A DNA stretch of 7,233 bases from Clostridia bacterium (lineage in GTDB: Bacteria; Bacillota_A; Clostridia; Christensenellales; Aristaeellaceae): the NCBI GenBank assembly GCA_017397695.1, contig JAFQIF010000085.1:1-7233 (forward strand), read 5' to 3'. The notes beneath the pieces are model-generated. The model saw nothing but the letters and a program-made list of their open reading frames with translations. It was not told the origin of the DNA and searched no databases. Position numbers and translations under genes: made by a program. Numbering within the stretch: position 1 is the first letter of the stretch; each line of letters starts with the position of its first letter. This document shows, in pieces, positions 1 through 6,684 of this stretch.

Positions 1-2
1 GT

Positions 3-12
3 ACCCCCTTTT
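3..12 (-). promoter_or_regulatory. Possible ribosome binding site of a leftward gene outside the window
   Basis: Read on the minus strand, this stretch is AAAAGGGGGT, a purine-rich Shine-Dalgarno-like sequence about 25-30 bases downstream of the expected start of the leftward transcript. A small inverted repeat (aatctg at 13-18, cagatt at 22-27) lies just upstream of it in the leader. The start codon would lie beyond the left edge, so nothing can be said about the product. Confidence 0.35.
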
Positions 13-41
13 AATCTGGAGCAGATTGCACTATTTTATCT

Positions 42-70
42 ATTATACCATGACTCACGATTCTCTTCAA
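42..70 (-). promoter_or_regulatory. Sigma-A promoter, extended -10, reading leftward out of the window
   Basis: On the minus strand the -35 is TTGAAG (65-70), the spacer is exactly 17 bases, and the -10 is a perfect TATAAT (42-47) preceded by TGG, an extended -10 (TGn). Transcription would start near position 35 and run off the left edge. This predicts a divergently transcribed gene immediately to the left. The 12-mer CATGGTATAATA around the -10 is identical to that of the rqcH promoter in this window. Confidence 0.7.
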
Positions 71-140
71 CGCAATTCCTTGCTCATTTTATAAATCGAT
101 GATTGACAATAAGTTAACAAAACAATTGTTTCGATAGCTC

Positions 141-169
141 TTGACATACTATCTTTGTTCATTTACAAT
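141..169 (+). promoter_or_regulatory. Sigma-A promoter of the small gene at 218-607
   Basis: A consensus -35 TTGACA (141-146), a 17-base spacer and a near-consensus -10 TACAAT (164-169) form a strong vegetative promoter. The transcript should start near 176, giving a leader of about 42 bases with the ribosome binding site at its end. A 12-base perfect palindrome (aaacaattgttt, 120-131) lies just upstream of the -35. A weak dyad (gatag 133-137, ctatc 149-153) is centred on the -35. Either could be an operator, but neither matches a regulator site that I recognise. Confidence 0.8.
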
Positions 170-204
170 AAATTTAACGATAAAGATTTGCCGATTCACT
201 CTAT

Positions 205-211
205 AAGGAGG
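205..211 (+). promoter_or_regulatory. Ribosome binding site that fixes the start at 218
   Basis: AAGGAGG lies 6 bases before the ATG at 218. An in-frame ATG at 155 lies between the -35 and -10 boxes, upstream of the predicted transcript start, so it cannot be used by this promoter. The site therefore decides in favour of the shorter protein. Confidence 0.9.
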
Positions 212-217
212 TACATT

Positions 218-607
218 ATGGACTATACCAATCTGCCGTTGCTGCTGCTTGACAATTCTTCTCTGAGCACCGCCCTTGGTGTGGGCACGTTCAAGTGCGA
301 GTATCTCAACTTCGAAGAAGCAAAGGGCATTATCGAGAGCTATGATCCTGAAAGCGTTCTCAAGTGCTTCTCCAACGCCGCATTCGAATCCGTAATCTAC
401 GATTACCTCGACATCGAGAATCGTCATTTCGAATACGCTGCGCCGACAGAGATGGCTATCAATCAGCACGCGATTGCTTTTAAGGTTTATGTGACCCCAT
501 CCGGCACACAGCCGATCATCAAGATCAAGACGCCGGAATACGTAGCTGAGGCCAAGAAGGTACAGAACATCTACATTCATTGCCAGTATATCCACAGAGA
601 GCTGTAA
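218..607 (+). CDS. Small unrecognised protein, possibly DUF1874 (STIV B116 / AcrIII-1 fold)-like
   Basis: The 129-residue soluble protein has no signal peptide or membrane segment. I do not recognise it with certainty. Its N-terminal part has the order seen in DUF1874 proteins: a short hydrophobic strand and Asn (LLLLDNSSL, about residues 8-16), a GTF turn (23-25), then a helix starting FEEAK, a second helix, and later a Gly-containing beta segment (SGTQPIIKIKT). In viral AcrIII-1 ring nucleases, which degrade cyclic tetra-adenylate, the second helix begins with an IGH motif whose His is catalytic. Here the matching stretch reads FSNAAFES, so the His appears to be absent, and nuclease activity should not be assumed. 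The gene stands alone between its own strong promoter and a strong terminator. The start at 218 is set by the AAGGAGG site. The alternative is an unrelated lineage-specific hypothetical protein. Coding is very likely; the family call is tentative. Confidence 0.88.
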   Translation: MDYTNLPLLLLDNSSLSTALGVGTFKCEYLNFEEAKGIIESYDPESVLKCFSNAAFESVIYDYLDIENRHFEYAAPTEMAINQHAIAFKVYVTPSGTQPIIKIKTPEYVAEAKKVQNIYIHCQYIHREL

Positions 608-643
608 TCCTCCCCCATAAATCGCAGCCTGACAAAACAGCAC

Positions 644-683
644 AAGAGTCCTGTTTCCCCGACCTGGAAACAGGACTCTTTTT
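644..683 (+). terminator. Intrinsic terminator of the small gene
   Basis: A perfect 15-base-pair stem (aagagtcctgtttcc at 644-658 with its complement at 666-680) encloses a 7-base loop, and a run of five T (679-683) ends it. It lies 36 bases after the stop codon at 607. Read on the minus strand the hairpin is followed only by CTTGTGCTGTTTTG, so it may also weakly stop the leftward GerMN-gene transcript, whose stop codon is at 737. Confidence 0.95.
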
Positions 684-736
684 ATACGCCATTCTATATC
701 CGGATAGACATAGATCGTGCATAACTGCGCGTCCGC

Positions 737-1789
737 TTATTCGATCGCCATGACTTCCGGATAATTGTTTTCCACTTCGCTGGCCACATTGGCAAATGTA
801 GGCACAGTATCCACAGGCAGCTGATAGGGTTTGCCATCCACAAGAATCTTCACCTTTTTGATGCCGGGATAACGCGTACAGGTCATCATCAGCGCGCGCA
901 TAGCCTGCACACCGCCATCGCTCTGTTCTGCAATTCTAGTGAATGCATCTGTGAAATTGATCGTGACCACGCCGTCTTTCACTGTGACACCCAGCAGCTG
1001 CACATCGTCATTCAGCGGCGCTTCCAGGCCGCTGTCCTCCTTGGGGCCGCGCAAAAACTCAAACACAGCCGTAGCTACGTCGTCGTCCGAATACACTGTG
1101 CGCGATACCGGGACAAGCAGACGGTTATTCTGCGTGGGAAAGAACACCTGCACCTCGCTTGCACCGGCAAAGACAGACTGAGTGGGCTCCTCCTGATTGA
1201 GCCCCACACGCGTATAGGAGCCGGAGATATTTGTACCATGTGTCAGTGTATCACGCTTCTGTCCATCGACGAGAAAATTCACATCCTTTACCGTATCAAA
1301 CTCCGTAAGCGCCCAGACGATGGCTGTGCGCATATTCTCCTCCTGCTGCTTGTCGTCCGCAGAAAGCGCCTCCCTGCCCAGGTCTACGCGTGCATGCCCC
1401 TGCGAAATATCCAGATCAAACGTTGTTCCCTCCGGCACAACAGGTGAAAGCCCAAGCAGCGCAGCATCCATATCATTTCTTGGATTCTGAACCATCATCT
1501 CCAGGGTCGCCTTGGCAATCCCATCCTGACGCTGTACATCCCGCTGTACGGGTACCAGATAACCGTCTCCATCCTCGTAATACACCACTGTCTGCTGCAG
1601 ATCCTGCGCAGAAGCTGACGCCGACACCTGCGCAATCGGGATATCCTCCAGTGGCTCCTCATAGGGTTCAATTTCTGCATCACGGCTCTGCACAGAAAGC
1701 AGAAGCACCAGCATCGCTGAACAGCCGATCAGCGCTCGTTCGATATTCGCTCTCTTTATCCTGATCTTCGGCATATTCGGCCATTTCAC
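737..1789 (-). CDS. Membrane-anchored protein with two GerMN domains, GerM-like
   Basis: The 350-residue protein has a basic N-terminus (KIRIKRANIER), one hydrophobic segment (about residues 19-33) that should anchor it outside the membrane, an acidic linker, and two tandem GerMN repeats (about 67-183 and 212-325). Each repeat shows the LVPV..R strand, a helix carrying the FLRGP-type motif (in repeat two, EFLRGPKEDSGLEAPL), a G-x-V-x-I/V-(N/D)-(F/L) strand, and the closing V..V.(F/I)LVDG(Q/K) strand. B. subtilis GerM (366 residues, also two repeats) is needed for normal sporulation and germination and helps assemble the SpoIIIA-SpoIIQ complex around the forespore. GerM there is a lipoprotein; here the only nearby Cys (C23) follows too short a hydrophobic run to be a normal lipobox. 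The start is a GTG with AAGGAG 9 bases upstream (1799-1804); ATGs at 1796 and 1793 are in another frame. The domain call is firm; a sporulation role is inferred from the family. Confidence 0.92.
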   Translation of the reverse strand: MKWPNMPKIRIKRANIERALIGCSAMLVLLLSVQSRDAEIEPYEEPLEDIPIAQVSASASAQDLQQTVVYYEDGDGYLVPVQRDVQRQDGIAKATLEMMVQNPRNDMDAALLGLSPVVPEGTTFDLDISQGHARVDLGREALSADDKQQEENMRTAIVWALTEFDTVKDVNFLVDGQKRDTLTHGTNISGSYTRVGLNQEEPTQSVFAGASEVQVFFPTQNNRLLVPVSRTVYSDDDVATAVFEFLRGPKEDSGLEAPLNDDVQLLGVTVKDGVVTINFTDAFTRIAEQSDGGVQAMRALMMTCTRYPGIKKVKILVDGKPYQLPVDTVPTFANVASEVENNYPEVMAIE

Positions 1790-1821
1790 ACATCATCACT
1801 CCTTGCCGTTTCTTCCGCTTG

Positions 1822-1850
1822 AGTGTATTCCACAGGACGGACATCCATGC
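1822..1850 (-). promoter_or_regulatory. Possible sigma-E-like sporulation promoter of the GerMN gene
   Basis: On the minus strand, AATACACT (1822-1829) matches 7 of 8 positions of the B. subtilis sigma-E -10 consensus CATACAMT. The upstream GCATGGA (1844-1850), at a 14-base spacing, matches only the first four positions of the -35 consensus kmATATT. A start near 1815 would give a leader of about 25 bases, which fits the Shine-Dalgarno at 1799-1804. No good sigma-A promoter was seen on this strand in the gap. The weak -35 keeps this tentative. Confidence 0.35.
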
Positions 1851-1873
1851 CGGAAGCCCGATTGCTTTTTCGT

Positions 1874-1902
1874 TTGCTTCTCTTACCTCGCCATGGTATA
1901 AT
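1874..1902 (+). promoter_or_regulatory. Sigma-A promoter of rqcH, extended -10
   Basis: The -35 is TTGCTT (1874-1879), the spacer 17 bases, and the -10 a perfect TATAAT (1897-1902) preceded by TGG, which makes up for the weaker -35. Transcription should start near 1909, giving a leader of roughly 33 bases. The position rules out an upstream in-frame ATG at 1819 as the rqcH start. Confidence 0.8.
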
Positions 1903-1941
1903 AAATTAATTATCCGCGATTTACCTCAAGGAGGTTATGAT

Positions 1942-3687
1942 ATGCCCATGGACGGCGTGATGCTCGGCTTTGTTGCGCGCGAGCTCGATGCAAAACTGAA
2001 GGATGGACGCGTCGACCGCGTCGTTCAGCCCGAACGGGATGAGATTCATCTGCTCATCCGTGCCCAAGGCGTCAATCATCGTCTGGTGCTCAGCGCATCA
2101 GCCAATGCGGCGCGCGTACATCTGAGCCAACACAGCAAAACCGGCCCGATGGAGCCGCCGATGTTCTGCATGCTGCTACGCAAGTATCTGGCCAGTGGCC
2201 GTGTACAGCAGGTTCGCCGGATTTCAGGTGACCGTATTCTGGAAATCGACATTCAGGCGCTCAGCGAGCTGGGCGATCAGGTAGTACGCACGCTGGTAAT
2301 CGAAATCATGGGGCGCCATTCCAACATCATCCTGCGCGCTGCAGATGGACGCATCATCGACGCGGCGCGCCATATCGGCGAAGACATCTCCCGTGTGCGT
2401 CAGGTACTGCCCGGCCTGCCCTACGCCTATCCTCCTTCTCAGGGCAAGCTGAACCCCGAGACGGCAGCACCGGAGGAGATCGCCTCTCGTCTTTCTCAAA
2501 CCGGAGGCAAGCTGGACAAGGCAATCGGCAGTGTAATCGCCGGCTTTTCCCCGCAGGCATCCCGCGAGGCCTGTGCGCGCATCGGTTTTGACGCTGCTGC
2601 ACTGATTGACGAGATCGACGTAGATTATGCGGCCGGCGCGCTGTATGATTACCTGCAGAAGATGCCCATGATGGGACCGTGCGTCGTCAACCTGACGGAA
2701 GACGGTATGCCCAGCGACATCTATCCCTTTGCTCAGCAGCATCTGCCGCTCGCGCTCATCAAGGCTTATCCTGAAGGCCCCAGCGCTGCGCTGGACGCTT
2801 ATTTCTACGAGCGCGACAGACGCGACCGCATGAACCAGCGCGCCAGCTCCATGGCACACACGCTCAAAAACCATATTGAGCGCTGCGAAAAGAAGATCGC
2901 AATCCAGAACGAAGCACTTGCCAGCGCAGCGCGCATGGAAGAATACCGCCAGAAAGGCGAGCTCATTCAGGCAAACCTATATCGCCTCAAGAAGGGCGAA
3001 CCCATTGCCCGCGTAGAAAACTTCTACAGTGAAAACTACGAACCCATCGATATCCCGATGGACGTCTCCCTCTCTCCCGCACAGAACGCGCAGCGCTATT
3101 TCAAGCTTTATCAAAAGGCGCGCGGTGCACGCACGCTGGCTGCCGAGCAGAAAGCCAAAGCCGAGCAGGAGCTGGATTATCTGGAGCAGATGGAGGACGA
3201 TCTTCGCAAATGCTCCGATGCAGCCGGACTGGCAGAGCTGCGTAGCATGCTGGAAAAGAGCGGCCATGTGCGCAAGCCCGTTACCAAGATGAAACCGCGT
3301 AAGGAAGCGCCTTCTCAGCCAATGAAATATCTCTCCTGCGACGGCATCGAGATTGAGGTTGGTAAGAATGCACTGCAAAACGAGCGCCTGACCATGGGCG
3401 CCAAGGGCGATGAAACCTGGCTGCACGCGCAGAAAATGCCCGGTTCTCACGTCATTATTCACAGCACTGATGTACCGGAAAGCACGCTTTGGGAAGCCGC
3501 AATGTTGGCTGCGTACTATTCGAAGGGCGTGCGCTCCGCGCAGGTGCCCATCGACGCAACGCTTCGCCGCCACATCAAGAAACCTGGTGGCACACCCACA
3601 GGCTTTGTCACCTATACACATCAGCGTACGCTCTACATCACCCCGGACGAAGCTGCCATTCGGAAAATGAAATGCATCAAAGAATAA
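1942..3687 (+). CDS. rqcH: RqcH, bacterial Rqc2/NEMF homologue (NFACT protein, formerly FbpA/YloA)
   Basis: This 581-residue cytoplasmic protein has the usual family length. RqcH binds 50S subunits carrying a stuck peptidyl-tRNA and recruits tRNA-Ala to add a C-terminal alanine tail that marks the chain for proteolysis. The order is NFACT-N (about 4-165, with MDGVMLGFVARELDAKL, QPERDEI, and EIMGRHSNII at 121-130), a helix-hairpin-helix-like region (about 175-230), two coiled-coil arms (about 285-345 and 385-440), and NFACT-R/DUF814 (about 458-570, including GAKGDETWLHAQKMPGSHVII). The DR motif needed for tailing is intact at D97-R98, the same numbering as in B. subtilis RqcH. AAGGAGG at 1928-1934, 7 bases before the ATG, fixes the start. 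The gene has its own promoter and terminator, with GerMN divergent upstream and an ABC operon convergent downstream. Older labels such as 'fibronectin-binding protein' are misleading. Identity is very secure. Confidence 0.97.
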   Translation: MPMDGVMLGFVARELDAKLKDGRVDRVVQPERDEIHLLIRAQGVNHRLVLSASANAARVHLSQHSKTGPMEPPMFCMLLRKYLASGRVQQVRRISGDRILEIDIQALSELGDQVVRTLVIEIMGRHSNIILRAADGRIIDAARHIGEDISRVRQVLPGLPYAYPPSQGKLNPETAAPEEIASRLSQTGGKLDKAIGSVIAGFSPQASREACARIGFDAAALIDEIDVDYAAGALYDYLQKMPMMGPCVVNLTEDGMPSDIYPFAQQHLPLALIKAYPEGPSAALDAYFYERDRRDRMNQRASSMAHTLKNHIERCEKKIAIQNEALASAARMEEYRQKGELIQANLYRLKKGEPIARVENFYSENYEPIDIPMDVSLSPAQNAQRYFKLYQKARGARTLAAEQKAKAEQELDYLEQMEDDLRKCSDAAGLAELRSMLEKSGHVRKPVTKMKPRKEAPSQPMKYLSCDGIEIEVGKNALQNERLTMGAKGDETWLHAQKMPGSHVIIHSTDVPESTLWEAAMLAAYYSKGVRSAQVPIDATLRRHIKKPGGTPTGFVTYTHQRTLYITPDEAAIRKMKCIKE

Positions 3688-3701
3688 CAGGATACGCAAA
3701 G

Positions 3702-3733
3702 AGCCTCTTCGGACATCCGAAGAGGCTTTGCTT
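3702..3733 (+). terminator. Intrinsic terminator of rqcH, possibly bidirectional
   Basis: An 11-12 base-pair stem (agcctcttcgga at 3702-3713 with tccgaagaggct at 3716-3727) with a tight loop starts 14 bases after the rqcH stop. It is followed by a T-rich but interrupted tail (TTTGCTT). In the opposite direction the hairpin is followed by CTTTGCG, so it may also end the convergent ABC transporter transcript. The rest of the gap, 3734-3825, shows nothing recognisable. Confidence 0.78.
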
Positions 3734-3825
3734 ATGCGATTGGAATCCACTTAAGGCGGTTCACTTCACTCACCAGGCCGCGATACAAAACCGGGCATTG
3801 TGAATCGAGCAGGTTCTCTATCCGA

Positions 3826-5487
3826 TCAGACGATCTTGACCTTACCCTTGGTGAGCTTGAAGACGAGCAGCATCGAGGCCACCGTTGTCACCGAAAGGAT
3901 CGTCGCCAGCGCTGCAGCCGTACCGTCGCTCATACGGACAACCTCCTGGTAAATTGCAACAGCGATGGTCGAGGTCTTGCCCGAGTAGAGCATGATGGAG
4001 CTGGAAAGCTCGTTGATACAGGTGATCCAGCTGAGCACCGCGCCAGACATGACGCCAGGCAGCATCATACGAGCCGTCATGGTGAAGAAAGTCTTCATAG
4101 GCGACACACCCAGATTGATAGACGCTTCCTCTACGGACGGATCCATCTGATACAGGAACGCACTGCCAGAGCGCACGGTATACGGCAGCTTACGCACGAC
4201 ATAAGAGATGATCATGATCGCCGCCGTACCCACGAGTATCATCGGCTTGCGGTTGAAAGCCACGATAAGGCCAATGCCCAAAACGCTGCCCGGAATAACG
4301 TACGGGAACATGATCAGCGTATCGATCACCGTAGCAGCCTTACCCTTCTTACGCACCAGCACGTAGGAAATCAGAATGCCGAAAATGACGATAAACACCA
4401 TCGCAGCCAGCGAAAATGCATAGGTATTGAAAATATTCTGGCCCAGTCGACTGAGAATCGCGCGATAGTTATTGAGGTTGATGCCCTGAATCATGCCGGA
4501 GAAGCTGCGCTCGACAAACGACTGGCACACAACCACAATCTGCGGCAGCAGTGCAAAGAAGACCACCAGGTACACTGGGAACGATGCAGCACAGCGCTTA
4601 AACCCATGCAGCTGAGTTTCCTGCGGCGGGCGCAGGGTGCTCATGGTATAGTTCTTTTTCTCGACCACAAGTTTCTGCAGCGCCAGCATCACCATGGAGC
4701 AAGCCACAATGATCACCGACAGCGCAGAGGCCATGAACGGGTCGGTCGCACTCTCGGACATATACTCATTGTACACGAGCACAGGCAGCACAGTGTAGCC
4801 TTCGCCCAGCAGCATCGGCGTACCGAAATCGGCCAGACAGGTCATAAACACCATGATACAGCCTGCCAGAATGGACGGCAGGACGACCGGCAGCGTGATC
4901 GTCCAGATCCGGCGCAGCTTGTTCATGCCCAGATTTTCCGCCGCCTCCTCCAGCGACGCATCAATGCTGTTCATCGCGCCGGATGTGTACAAATAGACAT
5001 ACGGGAACAAGTGCAGCGTGAAGACGAATATGATGCCGTTTCTGCCGTAAATCGTAGGCGAATTCAGCCCCAGCGCCGTGAAAGCCTGCGTAACCAGACC
5101 GTTGCGGCCCAGCAGCACAATCCAGGAATATGCGCCGATAAACGGCGGGCTCATCAGCGAGAGGATAATGAGCACATGCAGCAGCATCTTCCCCGGCACG
5201 TTATATCGCGTCATCACGTAGGCGATAAACACACCGATGATACAGGAAAAGAACATCGTGAACGAACAGATAACCAGCGAGCGGATGAGCGTACGGTAAT
5301 AAAACTTCTTGCTGAAAAAGCGCTGGAAGTTATAAAGCGTCATGCCCTCCACCTTGCTGGAGAATACGCTCTTGGTCAGAATCGTGTAAAACGGATACAC
5401 GATGAACAGGCACAGGCTGACGAGCACGACAGCCTTGACAAAAAACCAGAAATCAAGCTTGATTTTCCGGCGCGGTGCTTTTGTCAC
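3826..5487 (-). CDS. ABC importer permease, two fused permease domains (FbpB/AfuB-like)
   Basis: The 553-residue inner-membrane protein has about 12 predicted membrane segments in two homologous halves (about 14-272 and 304-545). It forms the whole channel of an importer that needs a soluble ATPase and an external binding protein. Each half carries the ATPase-contacting EAA loop: SLEEAAENLGMNKLRRI with LPVVLP (178-204), and SVEEASINLG with MLPGVMSG (451-482). The segment LADFGTPMLLGEG (218-230) is typical of the Fe3+/2-aminoethylphosphonate/polyamine group of permeases, in which the two halves are commonly fused. The second EAA loop is less conserved (EEAS for EEAA, TARMMLP for TLP). The start is GTG, with GGAGGAGG (5498-5505) inside the upstream gene; the GTGA overlap with the ATPase stop suggests coupled translation. 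The family is firm, but the substrate cannot be read from the permease. Confidence 0.94.
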   Translation of the reverse strand: MTKAPRRKIKLDFWFFVKAVVLVSLCLFIVYPFYTILTKSVFSSKVEGMTLYNFQRFFSKKFYYRTLIRSLVICSFTMFFSCIIGVFIAYVMTRYNVPGKMLLHVLIILSLMSPPFIGAYSWIVLLGRNGLVTQAFTALGLNSPTIYGRNGIIFVFTLHLFPYVYLYTSGAMNSIDASLEEAAENLGMNKLRRIWTITLPVVLPSILAGCIMVFMTCLADFGTPMLLGEGYTVLPVLVYNEYMSESATDPFMASALSVIIVACSMVMLALQKLVVEKKNYTMSTLRPPQETQLHGFKRCAASFPVYLVVFFALLPQIVVVCQSFVERSFSGMIQGINLNNYRAILSRLGQNIFNTYAFSLAAMVFIVIFGILISYVLVRKKGKAATVIDTLIMFPYVIPGSVLGIGLIVAFNRKPMILVGTAAIMIISYVVRKLPYTVRSGSAFLYQMDPSVEEASINLGVSPMKTFFTMTARMMLPGVMSGAVLSWITCINELSSSIMLYSGKTSTIAVAIYQEVVRMSDGTAAALATILSVTTVASMLLVFKLTKGKVKIV

Positions 5488-6557
5488 TTGGAGAGCACCT
5501 CCTCCGCATCATCATAAAGACTGATGCGCGTCGCGTCGAAACTGATATGCACCTTCTCGCCCACCTCATGCACATCGTTGGTGTCCTTGGTATACTCGTT
5601 GATGACAAGCATCTGGCCGTCATCCAGTTCGACCTCATACTCGATGAAATCGCCCAGGAAGGTTGAGAAGAGCACCTTGCCCGGCATGCCTTTCTCCGAG
5701 AAGAACAGCTGCTCGGGACGGGCAGAGAGCTGCGCCTTACCGGTATAGCTGCGGCGCACCGGCACATCGATATCCAGTTCGCCCTTGATGGAGACCTTCG
5801 CAGTCCGGCCGTCATTGGCGGTCACTTCGCAGTTAAGGAAGTTGCTTACGCCAATAAAGCCCGCGACGAATGGGTTCTCAGGCTTGGCATAGATTTCGCG
5901 CGGCGTACCAATCTGCTTGACCTCGCCCAGGTTCATGACAGCAATGCGGTCGGAGATAGCCAGCGCCTCTTCCTGGTCATGCGTGACATAGATGGTGGTG
6001 ATACCCAGACGGCGCTGGAGCTTTTTGATGATGGAGCGCATCTGTACGCGCAGCTTGGCATCGAGATTGGAAAGCGGTTCGTCCATCAGCAGCACGCTCG
6101 GCTCAATGACGAACGCACGCGCCAAAGCCACGCGCTGCTGCTGTCCACCAGAAAGCTCACTGGGCTTTCGCTTCGCCAGCGGCGCAATCTGTACCAGTTC
6201 CAGCGCTTCCTGTACGCGCTTATCAATCTCAGCCTTAGGCGTCTTGCGCGCCTTGAGACCATAAGCCACGTTTTCCTCTACCGTCAGGTGCGGGAAAATC
6301 GCATAATTCTGGAAGACCATACCGATATCACGTTTATGCGCTGGCACATCGTTGATACGGCTGTCACCGAAGTAGAAATCGCCGCCCTCGATGGAATTAA
6401 AGCCGGCAATCATACGCAGAAGCGTCGTCTTGCCGCAGCCGGACGGGCCCAGCAGGGTAAAAAACTCGCCCTGCTCAATATTCAGGGAGACGTCATGCAA
6501 TGCGGTAAAATCTCCGTAACGCTTGACAGCATTTTTAATGATGACTTCGTTGCTCAT
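5484..6557 (-). CDS. ABC importer ATPase (MalK/FbpC/PotA type, with C-terminal TOBE-like region)
   Basis: The 357-residue cytoplasmic ATPase should dimerise and power the fused permease encoded next. Visible motifs are the A-loop Tyr (Y14), Walker A GPSGCGKT (37-44), Q-loop Q83, signature LSGGQ (135-139), Walker B VLLMDE (155-160) with D-loop SNLD (163-166), and switch His H193 in THDQEEA. After about residue 240 comes a TOBE-like beta-rich C-terminal region (with ARPEQLFF at 279-286). This layout is that of the CUT1/Fe3+/polyamine group (MalK, FbpC, PotA, PhnT), not of amino-acid importers. I chose the ATG at 6557 because GGAGAAAGG (6568-6576) precedes it by 10 bases; the in-frame ATG at 6578 has no ribosome binding site and would add only MEKGTTI. 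The gene follows the binding-protein gene after 181 bases containing hairpins. All catalytic motifs are intact. Confidence 0.95.
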   Translation of the reverse strand: MSNEVIIKNAVKRYGDFTALHDVSLNIEQGEFFTLLGPSGCGKTTLLRMIAGFNSIEGGDFYFGDSRINDVPAHKRDIGMVFQNYAIFPHLTVEENVAYGLKARKTPKAEIDKRVQEALELVQIAPLAKRKPSELSGGQQQRVALARAFVIEPSVLLMDEPLSNLDAKLRVQMRSIIKKLQRRLGITTIYVTHDQEEALAISDRIAVMNLGEVKQIGTPREIYAKPENPFVAGFIGVSNFLNCEVTANDGRTAKVSIKGELDIDVPVRRSYTGKAQLSARPEQLFFSEKGMPGKVLFSTFLGDFIEYEVELDDGQMLVINEYTKDTNDVHEVGEKVHISFDATRISLYDDAEEVLSK

Positions 6558-6598
6558 AATTGTCGTACCTTTCTCCATGGGGTGATGATCATTTGATC

Positions 6599-6643
6599 AA
6601 AAGAAGGGGGACACCGAGTGTCCCACGACACTGGGCGTCCCCC
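6599..6643 (-). terminator. Strong intercistronic hairpin with T-rich tail, probable partial terminator
   Basis: On the transcribed minus strand, GGGGGAC pairs with GTCCCCC (6637-6643 with 6606-6612). Inside lie two further C-G pairs and a 6-base-pair AGTGTC/GACACT stem (6617-6622, 6627-6632) around a 4-base loop, with two mismatches. The total is about 15 pairs, mostly G-C. The hairpin is followed by TTCTTTT (6599-6605), an imperfect T tract. It sits between the binding-protein stop (6739) and the ATPase start (6557). In binding-protein-dependent importers such a site commonly lowers expression of the ATPase and permease relative to the binding protein, or stabilises the upstream mRNA end. 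Which applies here is an inference. Confidence 0.75.
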
Positions 6644-6684
6644 GGTTCGATGATTCAGGCTTTAGGAAGCATTGGCTTCGTCCA

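Noticed and set aside
155..217. Upstream start at 155 for the small gene
   Set aside because: This ATG lies between the -35 and -10 boxes of the promoter and has no ribosome binding site; 218 has AAGGAGG at 6 bases.
149..643. Minus-strand open frame opposite the small gene
   Set aside because: It has no ribosome binding site and overlaps the opposite strand of a gene framed by a clear promoter, Shine-Dalgarno and terminator.
1819..1941. Upstream start at 1819 for rqcH
   Set aside because: The extension crosses the rqcH promoter (-10 at 1897-1902). The ATG at 1942 has AAGGAGG at 7 bases and places the DR motif at 97-98 as in B. subtilis.
1942..3687. Adhesin / fibronectin-binding function for rqcH
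   Set aside because: This is a historical label for the family. There is no signal peptide or surface anchor, and the NFACT domains with the DR motif point to ribosome quality control.
2224..3750. Open frames on the minus strand opposite rqcH (2224-2874 and 2977-3750)
   Set aside because: They lie opposite a well-conserved RqcH coding sequence and have no Shine-Dalgarno or recognisable domain. The second also runs through the rqcH terminator.
4606..5517. Long open frame on the plus strand (303 codons) antisense to the permease and ATPase genes
   Set aside because: It has no ribosome binding site before the ATG at 4606. Its product is rich in Arg, His and Gln with no domain, as expected for the complement of a GC-rich membrane-protein gene, and the minus strand encodes clear conserved motifs throughout.
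6558..6578. Upstream start at 6578 for the ABC ATPase
   Set aside because: No ribosome binding site precedes it, and the GGAGAAAGG site for the ATG at 6557 lies within this stretch.
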